A program made the translations under genes and the position numbers. Positions 22,835 through 31,600 of a DNA stretch of 32,029 bases are shown piece after piece (position 1 is the stretch's first letter; each line of letters begins with the position of its first letter). The stretch comes from Deltaproteobacteria bacterium (GTDB lineage Bacteria; Desulfobacterota; Syntrophia; Syntrophales; UBA2192). A model generated the notes under the pieces. That model was not told the DNA's origin and ran no database searches. It was given only the letters and a program-made list of their open reading frames with translations. Location: NCBI GenBank assembly GCA_012728915.1, contig JAAYEC010000067.1:1-32029 (forward strand), given 5' to 3'.

Positions 22835-23119
22835 ATGAGCGAAAAAGACGATTTTGCGAAGGGGCTGTTGACCGGTGCGCTGATCGGGGGCCTGATCGGT
22901 GTTGCCGTCGGGATCCTGGTCGCACCCAAGAGCGGTGAGGAAATGCGCGAGGAACTGGCGGAAAAGGCGAAAGACTTCGCCGAGAAGGTCCAGGACGAGT
23001 ACGATGTCCTGTACGACAAGGCCAGGCGCACGACGGACACGCTGATTCACAGCCTGCACGACATCGAGGAGACCGCCCGGAAGAAAGCCGACGAACTGGC
23101 TGCCAGGGTCAAATCCTGA
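22835..23119 (+). CDS. YtxH domain protein, second copy
   Basis: A 94-residue paralogue of the gene at 21974. The membrane helix GLLTGALIGGLIGVAVGILV leads into APKSGEEMREEL and a coiled coil with the shared DEYDV segment and a similar Ala/Lys/Glu-rich end. GGAGG lies 5 bases before the ATG. It follows the first DUF948 gene after 88 bases. Confidence 0.9.
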   Translation: MSEKDDFAKGLLTGALIGGLIGVAVGILVAPKSGEEMREELAEKAKDFAEKVQDEYDVLYDKARRTTDTLIHSLHDIEETARKKADELAARVKS

Positions 23120-23126
23120 ACCCGTA

Positions 23127-23149
23127 AGGCCCCGGGCAGGCCGGGGCCT
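23127..23149 (+). other. Intergenic stem-loop between the second YtxH and DUF948 genes
   Basis: AGGCCCCGG and CCGGGGCCT form a perfect 9-bp stem with a 5-base loop. No T tract follows and the next gene begins 20 bases later, so it is more likely an mRNA-processing or stabilising stem than a terminator. Confidence 0.5.
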
Positions 23150-23168
23150 CCGCACGAGAGGCACGCCC

Positions 23169-23579
23169 ATGTCCTGGGAGTTCGGCGCCGGGCTGGCCGG
23201 CGCATCGCTGCTGGTGTTTGCCGTCCTGGCGGCGCTCACGCTCGCGGAGGTCCTGAGGACCTGCAGACGCGCCGCCGAGCTTGCGGCAGCACTCGAGCGG
23301 CACGTCCCCGCGATCCGCCGGAATCTCGAGGAGATCGGGCGCAATGCAGACGCCCTGGGCGCCTCGTTGCGCTTGCTTTCCGAGCGGGCGTCGGAGACCG
23401 GTGCGAGGTTCGAGAACATTGCCGGAGAAATCCGGGACATCGAGAAGGGCCTGCAGGAGGGTCTCCTGGCTCCCCTTCATCGGCTCGCCGCGGGCGCGTC
23501 AGCCCTCCTTGCCTTCGTTGCCGCCTTCCGGCGGCTGCGCCACCCTTTCCGGAGGCGGCGCGGGAAGGGAAGGCCGTGA
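23169..23579 (+). CDS. DUF948-like membrane protein, second copy
   Basis: A 136-residue protein that begins MSWE like the first DUF948 gene. It has a membrane helix (AGASLLVFAVLAALTLAEVL), a heptad-rich helix (about 35-95), a second hydrophobic stretch (LAAGASALLAFVAAF) and a very basic tail (RRLRHPFRRRRGKGR). It is more diverged than the YtxH pair. Its last 81 bases overlap the 3' end of the opposite-strand TVP38 gene, and the basic tail is exactly the overlapping part. Confidence 0.75.
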   Translation: MSWEFGAGLAGASLLVFAVLAALTLAEVLRTCRRAAELAAALERHVPAIRRNLEEIGRNADALGASLRLLSERASETGARFENIAGEIRDIEKGLQEGLLAPLHRLAAGASALLAFVAAFRRLRHPFRRRRGKGRP

Positions 23580-24248
23580 CCGTCTCCGGTCCCGGATCAC
23601 GGACCGCAGCCACCAGCCCACGTGGAAATACCCCCCCAAGATCAGCAGCGCCGTTACCCCCAGCAGGATGAAGAAGAAGACCTCCCGGTCCTCCCGCAGG
23701 GAGCTTCCCTGCAGCGACAGGATGACCGTGCCCAGCAGGCGTCCTGTCGTGGAGACGACGAGAAAATTCGAGGTTTTCATGTGGGACAGGCCCAGGATGT
23801 AGCAGAGGGTGTCCTTCGGAAAGCCGGGAATCAGGAAGAAGATGAAGGCAATCGCAAGACCCTTGTGTTCGAGAAAGGCATCGTACTGGCGGATTCTGGA
23901 GGGCCGGATGATCCGCTCGACGAAGGGCAGTCCGAAGCTCCGGGCCAGTACGAAGGCGGCCCACGACCCGATGCACAGACCGATCGTGGAATAGACCGTC
24001 CCCAGGAACGGCCCATAGAGGTATCCCCCGATGAGCCCCGTGACGTCGCCGGGCAGGGGAGAGATGACCACCTGCGTGATCTGGAGGGCGATGAAGAGAA
24101 AGACCGACGTGGCGCCGTAGGAGGTCAGCAGCTCGGAGAGCCCCTCACGGTCCATGAAGAAGGAGTGCAGGTCGTAGTGGACAACGAGAAAAATCCCAAT
24201 GGCCGCTCCCAGCGGAACGAGAAGAATCCGCGCAAACGATCTTTCCAC
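23499..24248 (-). CDS. TVP38/TMEM64 family (VTT domain) inner-membrane protein
   Basis: A 249-residue polytopic membrane protein, DedA-related. The VTT core is visible: VVISPLPGDVTGLIGGYLYG (re-entrant loop), the helix with YSTIGLCIGSWAAFVLAR, FLEHKGLAIAFIFFLIPGFP followed by KDTLCYILGLS, and a final helix (FFFILLGVTALLILGGYF). Relatives are lipid scramblase-like or lipid-carrier transporters. The start is GTG 24248 with no strong ribosome site. The C-terminal 40 residues are basic and Pro-rich and lie in the overlap with the DUF948 gene, so the exact end of the functional domain may be near 23600. Confidence 0.88.
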   Translation of the reverse strand: MERSFARILLVPLGAAIGIFLVVHYDLHSFFMDREGLSELLTSYGATSVFLFIALQITQVVISPLPGDVTGLIGGYLYGPFLGTVYSTIGLCIGSWAAFVLARSFGLPFVERIIRPSRIRQYDAFLEHKGLAIAFIFFLIPGFPKDTLCYILGLSHMKTSNFLVVSTTGRLLGTVILSLQGSSLREDREVFFFILLGVTALLILGGYFHVGWWLRSVIRDRRRSRPSLPAPPPERVAQPPEGGNEGKEG

Positions 24249-24457
24249 GCAGTCTATACCCCGTTACGGATCTCGCAATCGGATTCCGGGCGGCGCGGGA
24301 CGGGTCTCGCCGCGATGGAAAACCCTATCACAACCGAAGGTCCAAGGCAAAATGAAATCCGGACAACGTGTTTACCCGAGGTGGTGCCCGCGGCACGGGG
24401 GACGCCGCCCCTGTCCGGGAGACCGTCGACGGGCTCCGGAAACACCCGCCCTCGGGC

Positions 24458-24486
24458 TTGAATTATTCCCCGGATTTCGCTACAAA
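24458..24486 (+). promoter_or_regulatory. Candidate promoter of the RssA-like gene
   Basis: TTGAAT (24458-24463) and TACAAA (24481-24486) are 17 bases apart, each matching 4 of 6 consensus bases, about 90 bases before the ATG. The rest of 24249-24578 holds no gene that I can support. Confidence 0.45.
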
Positions 24487-24578
24487 GGGTGCAGCAGGAG
24501 GCCCCCGTTCCGGTTTCGGGCAGCGGGGAATTGCACAGAACGGGAAACGTCACACCCCCGCTGCACGGAGAACACAGC

Positions 24579-25673
24579 ATGCCGGACAAGCTTCGGAAGA
24601 TCGGACTTGCGCTCGGGAGCGGCTCAGCGAAGGGATGGTCGCACATCGGGGTCATCCGGGGGCTTCAGGAGGCCAACATCGCGATCGACATCGTGTGCGG
24701 CTCCTCGATCGGGGCCCTTGTCGGCGGCGCCTTTGCGGCAGGTAAGCTCGACGAGGCGGAGAAGCTCATCCGGGGGCTTGCCTGGTCCGATTTGCTCGGG
24801 TTCATGGAAGTCCCCGTCCCGCGGTCGGGCATCATCAGCAGCGAGAAGATCGCCGAATACCTCCGGCAGCGCATCGGAGACCCGAACATTGAGGATCTTC
24901 CCATCCCGTTTGCGGCGGTGGCGACGGACCTGACCTCGGGGCAGGAGGTCTGGCTGCGCCAGGGCTCTCTCATCGAGGCGATCCGGGCGAGCATCTCCAT
25001 GCCCGGCATGTTTACCCCCTGCTTCAGGGAGGGGAGGCTGCTGGTCGACGGAGGGCTCATCAATCCCATTCCCGTGTCCCTGTGCCGCTCCATGGGGGCC
25101 AGCACGGTCATTGCCGTCAATCCCAACACGGACGTCAAGATCCAGTACGCGTTTTCCGACAAGCCGGTCGTCGGCGCGCCGCCGAAGCAGGAACCGGGAG
25201 AAGAGGAGCCGGACCTTCGCGTCAGGGACCTCCTGTTTGCAGGGCTGACCCTGTACGTGACGGAACGGCTTAAGCGGGGCAAATCAGCGCTCGCGGGTCG
25301 CTTCGGCTCGAAGGACGCTGAGGAGCAGAACAAGGGCCTCCGGGATCACCTCATGGGGTATCTCACCGACTACATCAACGAGACGATGAAGCAGGGCAAG
25401 TCCCTTGCCCTGGGGCAGATTACCGAGGACGGGACATTCCGGGAGCCTTCGCTCCTGGAAGTCATCCTGGCGTCCATCAACCTGATGGGCGACCGGATCG
25501 GCCGCCAGCGTCTCGCAGGCGACCCCCCGGACGTCATGATTCTACCGCACGTCTCCCACATCGGGCCGCTCGAGTTCAACCGGGCCGACGAGGTCATTGA
25601 CGCCGGCCGCCGCGCACTGAACCTCATGCTTCCTATGCTGAGAGACCAGATCGGCTTTGTCGTCACGATATGA
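24579..25673 (+). CDS. rssA: RssA-like patatin phospholipase family protein
   Basis: A 364-residue patatin-like hydrolase. The start IGLALGSGSAKGWSHIGVI closely follows the E. coli RssA N-terminus. The nucleophile elbow is GSSIG with Ser43 and the dyad Asp157 is in VDGG. Further RssA-like segments are PFAAVATDLTSG, EAIRASISMPG and the late RMAGDPPD-type segment (RLAGDPPDVMI). An insert of about 70 residues (about 190-260), rich in charge, is extra compared with E. coli RssA (about 300 residues). The role is unknown beyond lipid hydrolysis. ATG 24579 is chosen for GGAG 8 bases upstream; the frame is open earlier without coding character. Confidence 0.9.
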   Translation: MPDKLRKIGLALGSGSAKGWSHIGVIRGLQEANIAIDIVCGSSIGALVGGAFAAGKLDEAEKLIRGLAWSDLLGFMEVPVPRSGIISSEKIAEYLRQRIGDPNIEDLPIPFAAVATDLTSGQEVWLRQGSLIEAIRASISMPGMFTPCFREGRLLVDGGLINPIPVSLCRSMGASTVIAVNPNTDVKIQYAFSDKPVVGAPPKQEPGEEEPDLRVRDLLFAGLTLYVTERLKRGKSALAGRFGSKDAEEQNKGLRDHLMGYLTDYINETMKQGKSLALGQITEDGTFREPSLLEVILASINLMGDRIGRQRLAGDPPDVMILPHVSHIGPLEFNRADEVIDAGRRALNLMLPMLRDQIGFVVTI

Positions 25674-25720
25674 GCAGCGCGGACGGCACGGCCGAATATC
25701 CTCCCTCGACTAAAAATCCC

Positions 25721-25749
25721 TTGACAATTCACGGCTGTTTTTTCATTAT
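25721..25749 (+). promoter_or_regulatory. Promoter of the efflux operon
   Basis: A perfect TTGACA (25721-25726), a 17-base spacer and CATTAT (25744-25749). The expected start near 25756 falls inside the operator-like dyad. Confidence 0.65.
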
Positions 25750-25753
25750 CGAG

Positions 25754-25779
25754 CGCTCATTCATAAAAATGAACGGACG
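25754..25779. promoter_or_regulatory. Operator-like inverted repeat for a TetR-type repressor
   Basis: CGCTCATTCAT and ATGAACGGACG form an imperfect dyad (8 of 11 pairs) around AAAA, with a perfect TTCAT-AAAA-ATGAA core at 25760-25773. An overlapping perfect dyad GAACG-GA-CGTTC lies at 25771-25782. ATGAACGNNCGTTCAT-like sites are typical of TetR/AcrR repressors, and the position over the transcription start fits repression. Confidence 0.5.
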
Positions 25780-25785
25780 TTCGTC

Positions 25786-26176
25786 ATGACCCCGCACAGG
25801 GCACTGGCGGGAGTCGGCAGAGAAAGGAACGGGAGTTCCGCTTCCGCCGGCCGAAATCCTCCATCGCGCGGGAAAGCTCTTCGCTTCCAAAGGCTTCCAC
25901 GAAACGACCATGGCCGAGGTTGCCTCGTCGGCCGGATTTTCGATCGGAGGCCGTTACCGTTTTTTCAGCGCCAAGGGGCCGCTCTATTCCTTCATGGTGA
26001 TGGAGAAGGGTTGCCAGATGTACGGCGGGATCATGGGCCCCCGGGCGGAGTCCCTTTCGGGAAAGGTGGACGGCGTCCTCGAGCTGTTCTTCCGGGGCGC
26101 TGCCCCGTCGCCGGGCACCGGGGCCGGCTTCCACGGCAGATACAAGGAACGAGCCCATCATCAGGAGGCGGAATGA
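25786..26176 (+). pseudogene. Decayed TetR-family repressor of the efflux operon
   Basis: The frame ending at 26176 encodes a clear TetR helix-turn-helix: AEILHRAGKLFASKGFHETT, then MAEVASSAGFSIG and YRFFSAKGPLYSFMVMEK. No ATG, GTG or TTG opens this frame between its upstream stop (25787-25789) and ATG 25910, which is already inside the DNA-binding domain. The expected basic N-terminus (RKEREFRFRR) is readable in another frame at 25821-25850, and ATG 25786 is in the third frame, so at least one and probably two frameshifts are present. The C-terminal ligand domain stops after about 45 residues where a full TetR has about 130 more. The stop overlaps the tolC-like start as ATGA, the normal operon junction. 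The protein is very probably non-functional. Confidence 0.8.
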
Positions 26177-27495
26177 ACGGTTTGACGACACGGGCGGTCA
26201 TGGTCGGGCTGCTGCTCCTCCTCGGAGGCGCGACGGCCGCGGCGGAGGAGTACACGCTGGAGGATCTGTTCCGCATCGGGATGCAGAAGTCGGAGAAGAT
26301 CCGGATCTCCGGAGAGAATGTGGAAATCGCCGATTCGGGAAAATACAGGGCCCTCTCGACGCTTCTGCCCAGGGTCACGGCATTCGGAACGTACACAAGC
26401 TACACGGACGAAAAGCGCAACGCCGCCAACTCCCTTATCCAGCCCGACAGGCAGAGTGTCTGGGGGGCGCGGATCGACGAGAACCTCTCGCTCAGCGGCA
26501 GGGAGTTCACCTCCTTCTCGCTCTCGAAGGACAACGTGGAGAGGAGCCGCTACGACTTCCGGAGTTACCGGGAGGAATTCCTCCTGTCCGTGTCCCTGGC
26601 CTACTTCGAGTTCATGAAGGCCCGCAAGGGGCTGGAGATCGCCGACTCGAACGTGGAGCGCCTGGCCAAGTACCGTGAGGCCGCACGGACACGACTCCAG
26701 GCCGGCGAAATCACGAAGACGACCGTCCTGCGGGCCGAGGGCGAGCTCTCGGGGGCGCTGTCTGACCAGATCCGGGCCCGGAACGCCTATGAAAGTGCGC
26801 GGGTGTTCCTGGCTCGTCTCGTCGGCATCGAACGGGAGTTCGGGATCCGCGAGGTGCCCGTCACGGAGCTGGAGACGCCGGATCTCGGGGTCCTGAAGGA
26901 CAGGGCCCTCAAGACGCGCCCGGACGTCAAGAGCGCCGAGACGCAGGTCCGGATCGCTGAGAAACAGATCGACGTCAGCCGGGGGGCCTACTGGCCCTCG
27001 GTGAACGTGGCCGGCGTGTACTCCTCGACCGAGCAGAGTCCCGAGACGGCGTCCTATAATCGGGAGAGCGCCTACGGGGCCGTGACGCTCAATTTCCCGC
27101 TGTTCGAAGGAGGTCTGCGGCGGGCGGAGGTACGGGAGTCGGAATCGAGATACCGGCAGGCCGAGTTCCATTACCGGGATTTCGTGAAATCCGTCAGCGT
27201 GGAGGTGGAGAACACCTACCTGGACCTCGTGGCGCAGAAGGGGATCTTCAAGTCCGCCCAGGACCAGCTGGCCTACGCCGAGGACAACATCCGGGCCGTG
27301 ACGAAGCAGTTCGAGTTCGGCCTTGCGAGCAGCCTCGACGTCATCGATGCAAACAACCTCCTCATTTCGGCCCAGAAACTCATGGCCGATGCGACCTACA
27401 ACTACCAGTTTTTTATCCTGCGAATGCAGCGGGTCACCGGGGTCCCCCTGATGGGCTACGTCTCCGGGGTCCCGACCGCAGACGAGATGCCCTAG
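26173..27495 (+). CDS. TolC-family outer-membrane efflux protein
   Basis: A 440-residue outer-membrane channel component. The signal peptide ends near TAA-AEE (about residue 24). Two related halves of about 200 residues each follow, the OEP repeat: the first opens YTLEDLFRIGMQKSEKIRIS and has long helices (YFEFMKARKGLEIADSNVE); the second repeats with LKTRPDVKSAETQVRIAEKQ and ends in NTYLDLVAQKGIFKSAQ and LASSLDVIDANNLLISAQK. It forms a trimeric channel across the outer membrane and periplasm. AGGAGG lies 5 bases before the ATG. The frame is open far upstream through the TetR remnant, but homology starts here. It is 21 bases from the adaptor gene. Confidence 0.92.
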   Translation: MNGLTTRAVMVGLLLLLGGATAAAEEYTLEDLFRIGMQKSEKIRISGENVEIADSGKYRALSTLLPRVTAFGTYTSYTDEKRNAANSLIQPDRQSVWGARIDENLSLSGREFTSFSLSKDNVERSRYDFRSYREEFLLSVSLAYFEFMKARKGLEIADSNVERLAKYREAARTRLQAGEITKTTVLRAEGELSGALSDQIRARNAYESARVFLARLVGIEREFGIREVPVTELETPDLGVLKDRALKTRPDVKSAETQVRIAEKQIDVSRGAYWPSVNVAGVYSSTEQSPETASYNRESAYGAVTLNFPLFEGGLRRAEVRESESRYRQAEFHYRDFVKSVSVEVENTYLDLVAQKGIFKSAQDQLAYAEDNIRAVTKQFEFGLASSLDVIDANNLLISAQKLMADATYNYQFFILRMQRVTGVPLMGYVSGVPTADEMP

Positions 27496-27516
27496 GAACC
27501 GGAGGAATCGAAACGC

Positions 27517-28626
27517 ATGCCCAGGCGACCCATTCCCGAGTTCAACCGACCCTGCCGATTCCGTGCGGCGTCGGCCTCCCTGCTGATCCTTGCCGTGTTC
27601 ACTCTGGCGTCCTGCGGGACGAAGGAAGCGAAGGTCCTCCCGGAGAAAGCCGTCAACGTCCAGGTTGAGACCGTGCAGACCAGGTCACTCCGACCCTTCA
27701 TCGAGGCGATCGGGACGCTCAAGGCCTTCGAGCAGGTCGTCGTTTCGAGCGAGATCGAAGGGATTCTGAGAACTGCGAACGTCGAAGAGGGCTCCTTCGT
27801 GTCGAAGGGAGCCGTGCTGGCCGCGGTGGACGACCGGGATTACGCCAGTGAACTGCGGAGGGTCGAGTTCGCCCTGAAGCAGGCCGAGGCGACCCTCGTC
27901 AACGCGAAAGCGGAGCACGGCCGCAAGGAAACCCTCTACCGGGAGGAACTCGTCACCAAGCAGCAGTTCGACGACGTTGCCACGAGGCTCGCCGTCGCCG
28001 ATGCGGAGGTCGAGCGCTCCAAGGCGGCCCTGGCCATCGCGAAGGAACGCTATGCCAAGACGCGGATCCTGGCGCCCATGGCCGCCTGGGTCAGCGAGAA
28101 GAAGATCTCCCAGGGGGAATACGTCCGCAACGGGACCCCGCTGTACTCCCTGGTCCAGATCGACCCACTCAAGCTTCTCTTCACGGTCTCGGAGAAGGAT
28201 ATCGGCAGGCTGAAGGTCGGGCAGGACGTCCAGTTCCGGGTGGATGCCTACCCCGACCGGGAATTTACGGGGAAGGTCTCGATCCTCTACCCGACGCTCG
28301 ACGAGAGAACCCGCAGCCTGATGGTCGAGGCCAGGGCCGCGAACCCGCAGCGGCTCCTGAAACCCGGGCTCTTCACCAAGGTGATCCTCTACACGGCCGA
28401 GGCGAGGCAGACCGTCGTGGTGCCCGTGACGGCGATCCTCTACGAGGGCAAGAAGCTCAAGGTCTTCATCGTCGAGGGAGACCGGGCCAGGGAGACGATC
28501 ATCCAGGTGGGAAACAAGTACGACGACGCGATGGAAGTGACCGACGGGCTGAGGGGCGGCGAGACGCTCGTCGTGGCCGGCCAGCAGAACCTCTCCGAGG
28601 GGGCGAAACTGAATGTGGCTCGCTGA
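27517..28626 (+). CDS. RND efflux periplasmic adaptor (HlyD/MFP family), lipoprotein
   Basis: A 369-residue membrane-fusion protein that joins the inner-membrane pump to the TolC-like channel. The lipobox LASC gives Cys33 as anchor after a basic leader. Then come the first half of the lipoyl-like domain (VVVSSEIEGILRTANVEEG), the helical hairpin (ALKQAEATLVNAKAEHGRKE with LVTKQQFDDVATRLAVADAE), the second lipoyl half (ILAPMAAWVSEKKISQGEYV) and the beta-barrel and membrane-proximal domains (LFTVSEKDIGRLKVGQDV). GGAGG lies 11 bases before the ATG. The stop overlaps the start of the pump gene by 14 bases, indicating translational coupling. Confidence 0.94.
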   Translation: MPRRPIPEFNRPCRFRAASASLLILAVFTLASCGTKEAKVLPEKAVNVQVETVQTRSLRPFIEAIGTLKAFEQVVVSSEIEGILRTANVEEGSFVSKGAVLAAVDDRDYASELRRVEFALKQAEATLVNAKAEHGRKETLYREELVTKQQFDDVATRLAVADAEVERSKAALAIAKERYAKTRILAPMAAWVSEKKISQGEYVRNGTPLYSLVQIDPLKLLFTVSEKDIGRLKVGQDVQFRVDAYPDREFTGKVSILYPTLDERTRSLMVEARAANPQRLLKPGLFTKVILYTAEARQTVVVPVTAILYEGKKLKVFIVEGDRARETIIQVGNKYDDAMEVTDGLRGGETLVVAGQQNLSEGAKLNVAR

Positions 28627-31600
28627 CACCTCCATCCGGCGCCCCGTCTTCGCGACCATGCTCCTCATGGCCCTGGTCGTGCTGGGCCTCGTGGCTTACC
28701 CCGACATCGGCGTCGATCTATTCCCGAAGGTGGACTTTCCCATCGTCAACGTGACGACCCGCCTCAAGGGCGCGAGCCCCGAGATCATGGACATCGACGT
28801 GACCGACAAGATCGAGGAGGCGGTCAACACGATCAACGGCGTCAAGACGATCAGCTCGACGAGCAGCGAGGGTGTCTCCGTCGTGACCGTCGAGTTCGTC
28901 CTGGAGCGCAACATCGATCTGGCCGTTCAGGACGTCCGGGAGAAGGTCGCCGTCGCCCGCAAAGGCCTCCCGCAGGACATCGACGAGCCGATCATCGAGA
29001 AGGTGGATCCCGACGCCACCGCGGTGCTCTGGATGAACCTGGCCGGGCAGCGCTCCATCGGAGACCTGTCGACCTACGCCAACGAGGTCCTGAAGGAACA
29101 GATCCAGAAGGTGCAGGGCGTCGGGGCCGTCAACATGTCCGGGCTGCGGCTGCGGCAGGTGAGGGTCTGGCTTGACCAGGACAAGCTCCGGGCCTACCAG
29201 ATCACGGCAAGCGACGTCGTCCAGGCCCTGGGCAAGGAGAACGTGGAACTGCCCGGGGGCCGGATCGAGAGCCGCTCCAAGGAATACGCCATCAAGGTCA
29301 AGGGGGAATTCCCCCGCGTCCCCGACTTCAACGACCTGATCATCGCCTACTTCCGCGGAGCCCCCGTACGGATCCGGGATCTCGGACGCGCCGAGGACGG
29401 CCTCGAGGAGAAACGCACCGTCGCACGGCTCAACGGGGTCACCTCCGTCGCCCTGGGCGTGCAGAAGCAGTCGGGCACGAACACCGTGGAGGTCATCGAC
29501 GCGGTCAAGAAGGAACTGCAGAAGATCGAACGGACCCTGCCGCCCGGCATGATCCTGAGCGTCTCCTTCGACCAGTCGCGGTTCATCAAGCGCTCCATCA
29601 ACGAGGTCCAGCACCATCTCGTGATCGGGGGGCTGCTGGCCGTCCTGGCCGTCTTTCTTTTCCTGCGCAACGTGAGGACGACGCTCATCAGCGCGCTGGC
29701 GCTTCCCATCTCGGTCATCTCGACGTTCTTCCTCATCCAGCTCTTCGGGTTCACCTTCAACAACATGACGATGCTGGCCCTGACGCTCTCCATCGGCATC
29801 CTCATCGACGACGCGATCATCGTGATCGAGAACATCTACCGGCATGTCGAGGAGGGCATGCAGCCGCGGGAGGCGGCTCACTTCGCGACGGCCGAGATCG
29901 GACTCGCCGTCATGGCCACCACAATGGCCATCGTGGCCATCTTTCTGCCCGTGGCCTTCATGAAGGGGATCATCGGGAGGTTCTTCCTGCAGTTCGCCCT
30001 GACCGTCGTCTTCTCCGTTCTCGTGTCGCTGCTCGTCTCCTTCACCCTCACCCCCATGCTCTCGTCGAGATACCTGAAGCCGCGCAGGCCGGCGGGAGAC
30101 CCCCCGGAGCGCACCCGACGGTTAAAGGCCCTGTTTGAGCGGGCGGGGGAGGTGCTCGAGACCTGCTACTCGGCCGCCGAACGGGTCTACCGGGAGATCC
30201 TCGTCACCTGCCTGAACCGCAGGAACACGGTCCTGGCCCTTGCGCTTGCCGTGTTCGTGCTCAGCCTGTTCATGACGCGACTCATCGGGAAGGAGTTCGT
30301 CCCCCAGGAGGACCAGAGCCAGTTCCTCGTGCGCCTGGAGACCCCCATCGACTACTCCGTGGACGAGGCGGAGAAACTCATCATGAGGGCGGAAGCCATC
30401 GTGAGGGGCATCCCCGAGGTGATCCGGATGTCCTCCATGCAGGGGTACGGCCGACTCCAGCAGGTCAACCGGGCCGTGTTCTTCGTGACCCTGTCGCCCA
30501 AGGCGGACCGGAAGAGGAGCCAGCAGGACATCATGTCCGATATCCGGAGGCAATTGACCGCGATCCCGGGCCTCAAGGGGACGTCGGAAAACATCTCGCT
30601 CATCGGTGGGGGGCAGCGCAACGTTCCCATCCAGTACGCTGTTCGGGGGAGGGACCTGGAGGCCCTGCAGGTCTACACGAACCAGATCGCCCGGGAGTTT
30701 GCGAAGCTCCCCGGGATCGTCGATGTCGACACATCCCTGGAGACGGGAAAGCCCGAGCTGAAGGTCTACGTCGACCGGGAAAAGGCGGCGGACCTGGGCA
30801 TCAACATCTCGACGATCGCCGAAGCGGTCAACTTCCTCATCGGGGGCGAGGTGGATGTGACGAAATTCAAGGACGAGGCCCGGGGACGGCGCTACGACGT
30901 CCGGGCGCGCCTCGAGCCGCAGGATCGCACCAGTCCCGCGGACATCGGGAAGATCTATGTGCGCTCCAGGGACGGCCGGCTAGTGGAGATTTCCAATGTC
31001 ATCCGGATCGTCGAAGGCGGAGGGCCTAGCATCATCAACCGCGTCGACCGGCAGAGAGCGATCAATCTCTTCGCCAACCTGGAGGGCAAGACCATGGGCG
31101 AGGCCATCGGGGAGCTCAACGTCATCAGCGCGGGCATCCTGCCGGCCGATTTCACGGGGCGCTACAAGGGTCAGGCGGACGTCATGGCGGAATCCTTTCA
31201 GTACCTGATGTTTGCGATCTTCCTCGGCGTCGTCATGGCCTACATGGTGCTGGCCTCGCAGTTCGAGAGCTTCGTCCACCCCTTCACCGTGCTGCTTTCG
31301 ATGCCGCTGTCGTTCATCGGGGCCTTCGGGGCGCTGCTCGTCACAGGCAAGACCCTCAACGTCTTCAGCTTCATCGGCCTGATCCTCCTCATGGGGCTCG
31401 TGAAAAAGAACGCCATCCTGCTCGTGGATTATACCAACACCCTCCGGGCCAGGGGTGTGGGGCGGCGGGAGGCCATCCTCGAGGCGGGCCCCGTGAGGCT
31501 GAGGCCCATCCTGATGACGACCTTCGCCATGATCTTCGGCATGCTTCCCGTCGCCCTGGGGGTCGGCGAGGGGGCCGAGACGCGAGCCCCCATGGGAATC

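Noticed and set aside
23127-23149. Stem-loop as a terminator inside the YtxH-DUF948 cluster
   Set aside because: It lacks a T tract and the following gene lies 20 bases downstream in the same set.
24489-24578. Longer N-terminus for the RssA-like protein
   Set aside because: The extra 30 codons are not protein-like, the RssA similarity starts a few residues after ATG 24579, and the ribosome site fits that start.
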